Shown here: piece after piece, positions 60,082 to 64,000 of the stretch
How positions within the stretch are numbered: the stretch's first letter is position 1
Layout of the letters: the number at the start of each line of letters is the position of its first letter
Assembly (NCBI RefSeq): GCF_020177055.1
Contig: NZ_JAIQXT010000001.1
Location: 310,001-374,000, forward strand
Length of the DNA: 64,000 nucleotides
From: Sphingomonas sp. R647
GTDB taxonomy: Bacteria; Pseudomonadota; Alphaproteobacteria; Sphingomonadales; Sphingomonadaceae
Reading direction: 5' to 3'
Notes under the pieces: generated by a model
The model's database searches: none
The model's input: the letters and a program-made list of their open reading frames with translations, nothing else
What the model was told of the DNA's origin: nothing
Program-made: the position numbers and the translations under genes

Positions 60082-61019
60082 TGCCCACATCGATAAACGG
60101 GCTCAGTGTCGAGCGGGTCGATGGCGACACGCCCGCCCGCGCGGATCGCGATATCCTGTGGCGGGTCATCCGCGACGACGATTTGCCGTGCGAACCGCAT
60201 GACGGCGTTTCATTCCTGCGCGTCGAGGGTGAGGCGGCCCCCGGCGGAATCGTTACGCATCATGTGTTCGGTACGCAGGGCCGAGTCCGCTGTCGCTTCA
60301 GCGTATCGCCCGATGGACGCGAGGTCGTAACCCGCGTCGCTCCACAAGTCGCGGAATGCGATGTGGTCGGGCTGTTCTGCGAGCCGGTGATGCGGACCAT
60401 CCTGGTGCGCCGCGGACTTCCCTCGCTTCACGCGGCCGCCCTGTCGCGTGACGGCAGCACGATCGTGGTGATGGGGCACAAGGGGGCGGGCAAGTCGACA
60501 TTGTCGGCGGCGCTTCAGCAACTTGGCTGGTCGGTAGTGGCGGACGATCTGGTGCGTGTCGCCGCGATCGACGGCGTGTGGCATTGCTTTGCCGGGCATC
60601 GTCAGACCAAATTGACGCCGGCGGCGGTGGCGCATTTCGGTGCGCAGGGCTTGAGCACGCGCTGGCGCTCAGCGACCGAGGGTGACGAGACCGATGACGG
60701 CAAGCTGCTGCTGCCGCCCGATCCGGACAGCGTCGCGCCGCCCGTGTCGCCGGTCACCGCGCTGTTGATCCTTGGCCCGCGCCGGCGCGATCTCGCCGAG
60801 GTCGAGTGCGTCCCGGCAACGGCGATCGAAGTGATGCGCGCGATGCTGGACAACGGCACGCCCGATCCGCTGGCCCCTGCGGGCGCGCCACCATCGCTCG
60901 ACCCCGGCGTGATTTCGGGGCTTGCCGGTCAGGCGCGTATCTATCGCGTCACGCTGCCCGACCGACTTGCAAATCTGGCTGAATCGGCACGCAAGATTAC
61001 GGCGCTGATGGGATCGTGA
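60078..61019 (+). CDS. HPr-kinase-like protein (lasso K-type)
   Basis: A 313-residue protein whose second half is an HPr-kinase/phosphorylase C-terminal-type domain: LPSLHAAAL, Walker A GHKGAGKST (133-141) and VVADDLVRV. No HPr or sugar-transport gene is near, and in lasso clusters such HprK homologues (for example in the paeninodin system) phosphorylate the C-terminal Ser of the precursor. The precursor here ends in Ser, which fits. The N-terminal 110 residues match the small N-terminal region of this group. It overlaps the P450 by 4 bases (ATGA) and the next gene by 4 bases (GTGA). Confidence 0.82.
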   Translation: MMPTSINGLSVERVDGDTPARADRDILWRVIRDDDLPCEPHDGVSFLRVEGEAAPGGIVTHHVFGTQGRVRCRFSVSPDGREVVTRVAPQVAECDVVGLFCEPVMRTILVRRGLPSLHAAALSRDGSTIVVMGHKGAGKSTLSAALQQLGWSVVADDLVRVAAIDGVWHCFAGHRQTKLTPAAVAHFGAQGLSTRWRSATEGDETDDGKLLLPPDPDSVAPPVSPVTALLILGPRRRDLAEVECVPATAIEVMRAMLDNGTPDPLAPAGAPPSLDPGVISGLAGQARIYRVTLPDRLANLAESARKITALMGS

Positions 61020-63037
61020 GCGGTGCGACGATGCACAGCGGGGGGGCGGCGCTTTCGCCGGTCGGTTGCCTCGCGCTGCTGTGGCCCGGATGCGACCCGG
61101 CGCTGGTCGATCCGGCCGCGCGACAGCGGATCGAGCAGGTCGTCGCGGGCTTCTCGTCGGTCCCGCGGATTGCGCTGGAGCTGCGCCTCGCCGATGGGGA
61201 TCGGCGGATCGACCTCCACCAGCGGATCACGCGGGCGCATGGCGAACCCGCGCTCCTCGCTGCGCATCTGGCGGACGCGCCCAACGATCCGATCCGCACG
61301 TTTCTTATCGACTGGGCCGATGACACTGACGGGCTTGCCGGGGACATCGAACAGATCTTTCTGGAATGGGATGTGACGGACGCGCCCGGCGCGGTCGCGA
61401 CCCCTGCTGTGTTCCTGCCCGTCGATTTACGGCGCGACCCCGCGACCGCGCGCCGATCGCGCCGCGCATTGGCGGTCGATCTGATTGACCGCCTCCAGCC
61501 GGGCGGAGCCGGGCGCCGCGCGGTGGAGGCGCTGTGCAACGCGCTGCCGCTGGATTTTTCGATCAGCCATGTCGGGGCGATGTCCGGGCGTGCGGCAGGG
61601 GTGCGGATCAATCTGCGCGCGGTCCAGCGCGGGACGCTAGGTGCGGTCCTTCAGGCGATCGGCTGGCCCGGCGAGATTGCGCCAGCGGTCACATGGTTCG
61701 ACCGGCTGGCGGCGGCGAGCGACCGGGTGACGGTGGCGCTCGACCTCGATCGCGCGGTGCTGCCCCGGATCGGGTTCGAAGTATTTCTGGACGCCCCGCC
61801 CCAACAGGAGCCGCGCTGGGAGCAGCTGCTCGATATGCTGGTCGGCGCGGGGCTGTGCGCGCCGGACAAGCGCGCGGCGCTGCTGACGGTTTCGCGAACG
61901 CTGCTGCCCGAGGCACCGGGGCAGGCATGGCCGGCGCAATGGCTGCTGGCTGCGGCGGCGAGCGAGCCGACGCTGTTGCCGTGGTTCGAAGTACAGCTGT
62001 CGCACGTCAAGCTGACGCTGGGGCTGCAGGGCGCGGCCGAGGCAAAGGCCTATGTGTCGGCGCAGCATCACTGGTCGCGCAAGTCAACGCCACTTGCACC
62101 CGCTGAACCGCCGCGCAGTCGCGGTGAGGCGATTGAGGCTGCGGTCGGCTTCCTGCTCGCCGCACGCCGGCAGGATGACCTGTGGGATGATTTCAGGCTG
62201 GTCAACGGCAGCAGCGACGAGTGGGTGTCCGCCTTTGTCGGGCTCGCCCTCGCGCGACTCGAACGCCCTGCGCTCGCGGAATTTCTCGATCAGACGCGGC
62301 GCGCAATCGAAGCGCGATGGCGGCCAGGATCGGGCTGGGGCTATAACGCGGTCAGCCCGGCCGATGCCGACAGCACCGCCTGGGCGCTCAAATTTCTCAA
62401 CGCCGTCGCGCCGCGATCGGGGTGCATTGACGGCGCGCGCGCGTTTCTGGCGTGTCACCGCCTCGCCGATGGAGGGATCGCGACCTATGCGCCCTCGACC
62501 CCGATCCGGATCGGCGCGATGGCGGTCGCGGCGCCAGGGTGGCGCGGGTCGCATGACTGCGTGGCGGCAAATGCAGCACCGCTGCTGGACGGGGCGCTCG
62601 ACGGGTATCTGCGCGAGCGGCAGCAGCCCGAGGGGGGCTGGCACGCCATGTGGTGGAAAACCGACGCATTCGCCACCGCGCTGGCACTCGACAGCGTTGG
62701 TGCCGACGCGGCGGTGACGCAGCGGGCAATCGGCTGGGCACGGGCACAGAAATTGTCCACAGCGTCACCATTCGACCGCGCATGGCTGGCCTCGATCTTG
62801 ATGCGCGGCGACAAGGACGATCGCGCCCGCGCCGCGGCGATGCTCGACCTGCTGGCGGCGGAACAGTGCGACGATGGAAGCTGGGTCGCAGGCGCGCCGA
62901 TGCTGTTTCCGGCACCCGACTCGGCTGGGCGCGATCCGGGCGGCGCTGTGCTGCTCGACATCCGGCGCAGCTTCACCACGGCGGCGGTGCTGATGGTGAT
63001 GGACCAGGCGGCGCGGCGCGACCGAGGCGGCGCATGA
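61016..63037 (+). CDS. Terpene-cyclase/prenyltransferase-repeat protein with an unknown N-terminal domain
   Basis: A 673-residue protein. The C-terminal half (about 365-665) looks like an alpha-alpha barrel of the squalene-hopene-cyclase/prenyltransferase-repeat kind: WGYNAVSPADADSTAWAL holds DADST (450-454) where class II cyclases have DxDD, and QQPEGGWHAMWW (536-547) and EQCDDGSW (616-623) are QW-like repeats. The last Asp of DxDD is Ser, so classical proton-initiated cyclisation is doubtful. The first 350 residues (VALDLDRAVLPRIGFEVFLD, SHVKLTLGLQGAAEAKAYV) match no family I can name. The GTG start at 61016 overlaps the kinase stop; ATG at 61031 is possible. Its place in a RiPP operon suggests peptide tailoring or leader handling. 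Confidence 0.72.
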   Translation: MSGATMHSGGAALSPVGCLALLWPGCDPALVDPAARQRIEQVVAGFSSVPRIALELRLADGDRRIDLHQRITRAHGEPALLAAHLADAPNDPIRTFLIDWADDTDGLAGDIEQIFLEWDVTDAPGAVATPAVFLPVDLRRDPATARRSRRALAVDLIDRLQPGGAGRRAVEALCNALPLDFSISHVGAMSGRAAGVRINLRAVQRGTLGAVLQAIGWPGEIAPAVTWFDRLAAASDRVTVALDLDRAVLPRIGFEVFLDAPPQQEPRWEQLLDMLVGAGLCAPDKRAALLTVSRTLLPEAPGQAWPAQWLLAAAASEPTLLPWFEVQLSHVKLTLGLQGAAEAKAYVSAQHHWSRKSTPLAPAEPPRSRGEAIEAAVGFLLAARRQDDLWDDFRLVNGSSDEWVSAFVGLALARLERPALAEFLDQTRRAIEARWRPGSGWGYNAVSPADADSTAWALKFLNAVAPRSGCIDGARAFLACHRLADGGIATYAPSTPIRIGAMAVAAPGWRGSHDCVAANAAPLLDGALDGYLRERQQPEGGWHAMWWKTDAFATALALDSVGADAAVTQRAIGWARAQKLSTASPFDRAWLASILMRGDKDDRARAAAMLDLLAAEQCDDGSWVAGAPMLFPAPDSAGRDPGGAVLLDIRRSFTTAAVLMVMDQAARRDRGGA

Positions 63038-63240
63038 CGCACGCGTCGCCCAAGGATATTCAGCGCGCGATCGATTTTCTCGCGCGGGCGAAAGACCTTC
63101 CGCTGCAGGGGGCCGCACCGCCGCAGATTGACTATGCACACCTCGTCGCGCTCGCCGCCGCGCAGGGGATCGCGCTCGACGCGGCGTCGATCGAGCAAGG
63201 CTTTCGGCTGATGATGCGGGCGCGCAGGGTGACTTCCTGA
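63034..63240 (+). CDS. Nif11-leader-like small protein closing the RiPP operon
   Basis: A 68-residue protein, SPKDIQRAIDFLARAKDLP...YAHLVALAAAQGIALDAASIEQGFRLMMRARRV. The segment FLxRAK...LVALAAAQGIALDAASI resembles the Nif11/NHLP leader fold (helix-turn with A-x-x-x-G-[IF]-x-[LF]-[ST/D]). It has no separate core after the leader-like part, ending in RRVTS. It overlaps the previous gene by 4 bases (ATGA). It may be a second precursor, a leader-only scaffold or simply a small helper protein. Confidence 0.55.
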   Translation: MTHASPKDIQRAIDFLARAKDLPLQGAAPPQIDYAHLVALAAAQGIALDAASIEQGFRLMMRARRVTS

Positions 63241-63315
63241 CGCGATGGAGATGACGCGACAGGATTTGCGCTCCGGTGCAGCAGAGGCCGATACCAGGCC
63301 GCAGACCGCGTCAGT

Positions 63316-64000
63316 TCAGCCAAGGACGCGGACTCGATTCGAATCGACCGCGATCCCGACCTGCTCCCCCGGCCGCGGCGCATCGCCCCGGACGCAGAGG
63401 GAGAAGTTGATTTCGGCAATCCGCAGCATCACGTCGGTCGCGTCCCCGGAGAACCGGGTTTCGATCACCTCGGCACGGATGGGCGACGTCTCGCACAGGG
63501 CAAGGGCATCGGGACGCGCCATCACCACCGCGTCGCCATCTGGCTGCCCCCCCGCGTCAAACGTCCCGATCACGCACTGGGCGACCCCGGCCCGAACGTG
63601 CGCTCGAAAGACCAGCGACTCTCCCAGCAATCGCGCGGCCGCCACCGACACAGGGGTGCGATAACAATCCTCCGGGGTTCCCGTCTGCAACACCTGTCCG
63701 TGCGACATCAGGATCAGATGATCGGCCACCTGCATCGCTTCGCGCGGGTCATGGGTGACGATCAGCACGCTCGTCCCGGTCGCGCGCAGATCGGTCAGCA
63801 CCGCCGCCCGCACCTCGGCGCGCAGCTGGCCATCCAGGCCGGAAAAGGGTTCGTCGAGCAGCACCAGGGCCGGGTCGCGAGCCAGCGCGCGGGCGATCGC
63901 CACCCGCTGCTGCTCACCGCCCGACAGGGTGTGCGGCCAGGCATGCGCCAAATGCTCGATATGAAAGCGCGCGAGCATCGCTTCGACCCGCACCGCGCGC
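63316..64000 (-). CDS. ABC transporter ATP-binding protein, FbpC/Pot-like (partial, N-terminus off the window)
   Basis: The visible 228 residues hold the signature LSGGEQQRVAIARAL, Walker B LVLLDEPFSGLD, the switch His VTHDPREAM, and a C-terminal TOBE-like domain (about the last 90 residues). The Walker A region lies beyond position 64000. The TOBE extension and the sequence around DEPFSGLD-GQLR fit ATPases of ferric-iron (FbpC) or similar importers. It is convergent with the RiPP operon (75 bases apart) and may belong to the flanking backbone rather than to the cluster. Peptide export by it is not supported. Confidence 0.85.
   Translation of the reverse strand, partial: RAVRVEAMLARFHIEHLAHAWPHTLSGGEQQRVAIARALARDPALVLLDEPFSGLDGQLRAEVRAAVLTDLRATGTSVLIVTHDPREAMQVADHLILMSHGQVLQTGTPEDCYRTPVSVAAARLLGESLVFRAHVRAGVAQCVIGTFDAGGQPDGDAVVMARPDALALCETSPIRAEVIETRFSGDATDVMLRIAEINFSLCVRGDAPRPGEQVGIAVDSNRVRVLG

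Noticed and set aside
63316..64000. ABC ATPase as exporter of the RiPP product
   Set aside because: It has a TOBE-type C-terminal domain and no fused membrane domain, typical of importers, and is on the opposite strand to the operon.

Overview
The window is about 64 kb of GC-rich DNA with the gene content of a sphingomonad (Alphaproteobacteria, Sphingomonadales). Pointers are the aroQ-accB-accC order, separate clpP and clpX genes, a DksA with a single cysteine in its zinc-finger region, a DUF1465 gene beside two YdcH/DUF465 genes, a FixL/FixJ pair, a CydABX bd oxidase, and a TonB-dependent receptor with its partner genes. Most of it is chromosomal backbone read on both strands, with several tightly coupled operons. 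No insertion sequence, CRISPR array or rRNA was seen.

Layout. 1-16.7 kb is housekeeping: aroQ/accB/accC, a fused ThiS-ThiG, a methyltransferase, a ThDP enzyme, an M17 aminopeptidase, rimO, a membrane histidine kinase, a K+ channel, an NlpD-like lipoprotein, surE and serS. 16.7-22.3 kb carries a host-attachment-family protein, a very low-complexity Ser/Gly surface protein, dksA, a PilZ protein, two YdcH proteins, a DUF1465 protein and rmuC. 22.3-34.7 kb is a low-oxygen block: cydDC divergent from cydABX-hemN, a universal stress protein, a quinone-reductase-like flavoprotein, ompW, and fixLJ followed by a degenerate receiver that may be a FixT-like brake. 34.8-47.7 kb is proteostasis and envelope: tRNA-Leu, tig, clpP, clpX, GH16 glucanase, GGDEF protein, M1 peptidase, lon, hupB and tRNA-Val.

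47.7-54.3 kb looks like a phosphate-responsive outer-membrane locus. An array of PhoB-like half-sites precedes a beta-helix-like lipoprotein and a TonB-dependent receptor. A prolyl-hydroxylase-type oxygenase and a GspE-like protein that has lost its P-loop follow.

55.7-63.3 kb is the most unusual region. After tRNA-His, a leucine-dehydrogenase-like gene and a decayed tyrosine-integrase fragment comes a probable RiPP (ribosomally made, modified peptide) cluster. A 46-residue precursor-like gene, missing from simple ORF calls, faces away from a PqqD-like recognition protein and an asparagine-synthetase-type cyclase. It lies in front of an overlapping run of P450, HPr-kinase-like, terpene-cyclase-like and Nif11-leader-like genes. 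It resembles a lasso-peptide cluster, but no B2 leader protease or exporter is visible, and P450 and terpene-cyclase-type enzymes are added. The window ends in an ABC transporter ATPase cut by the edge.
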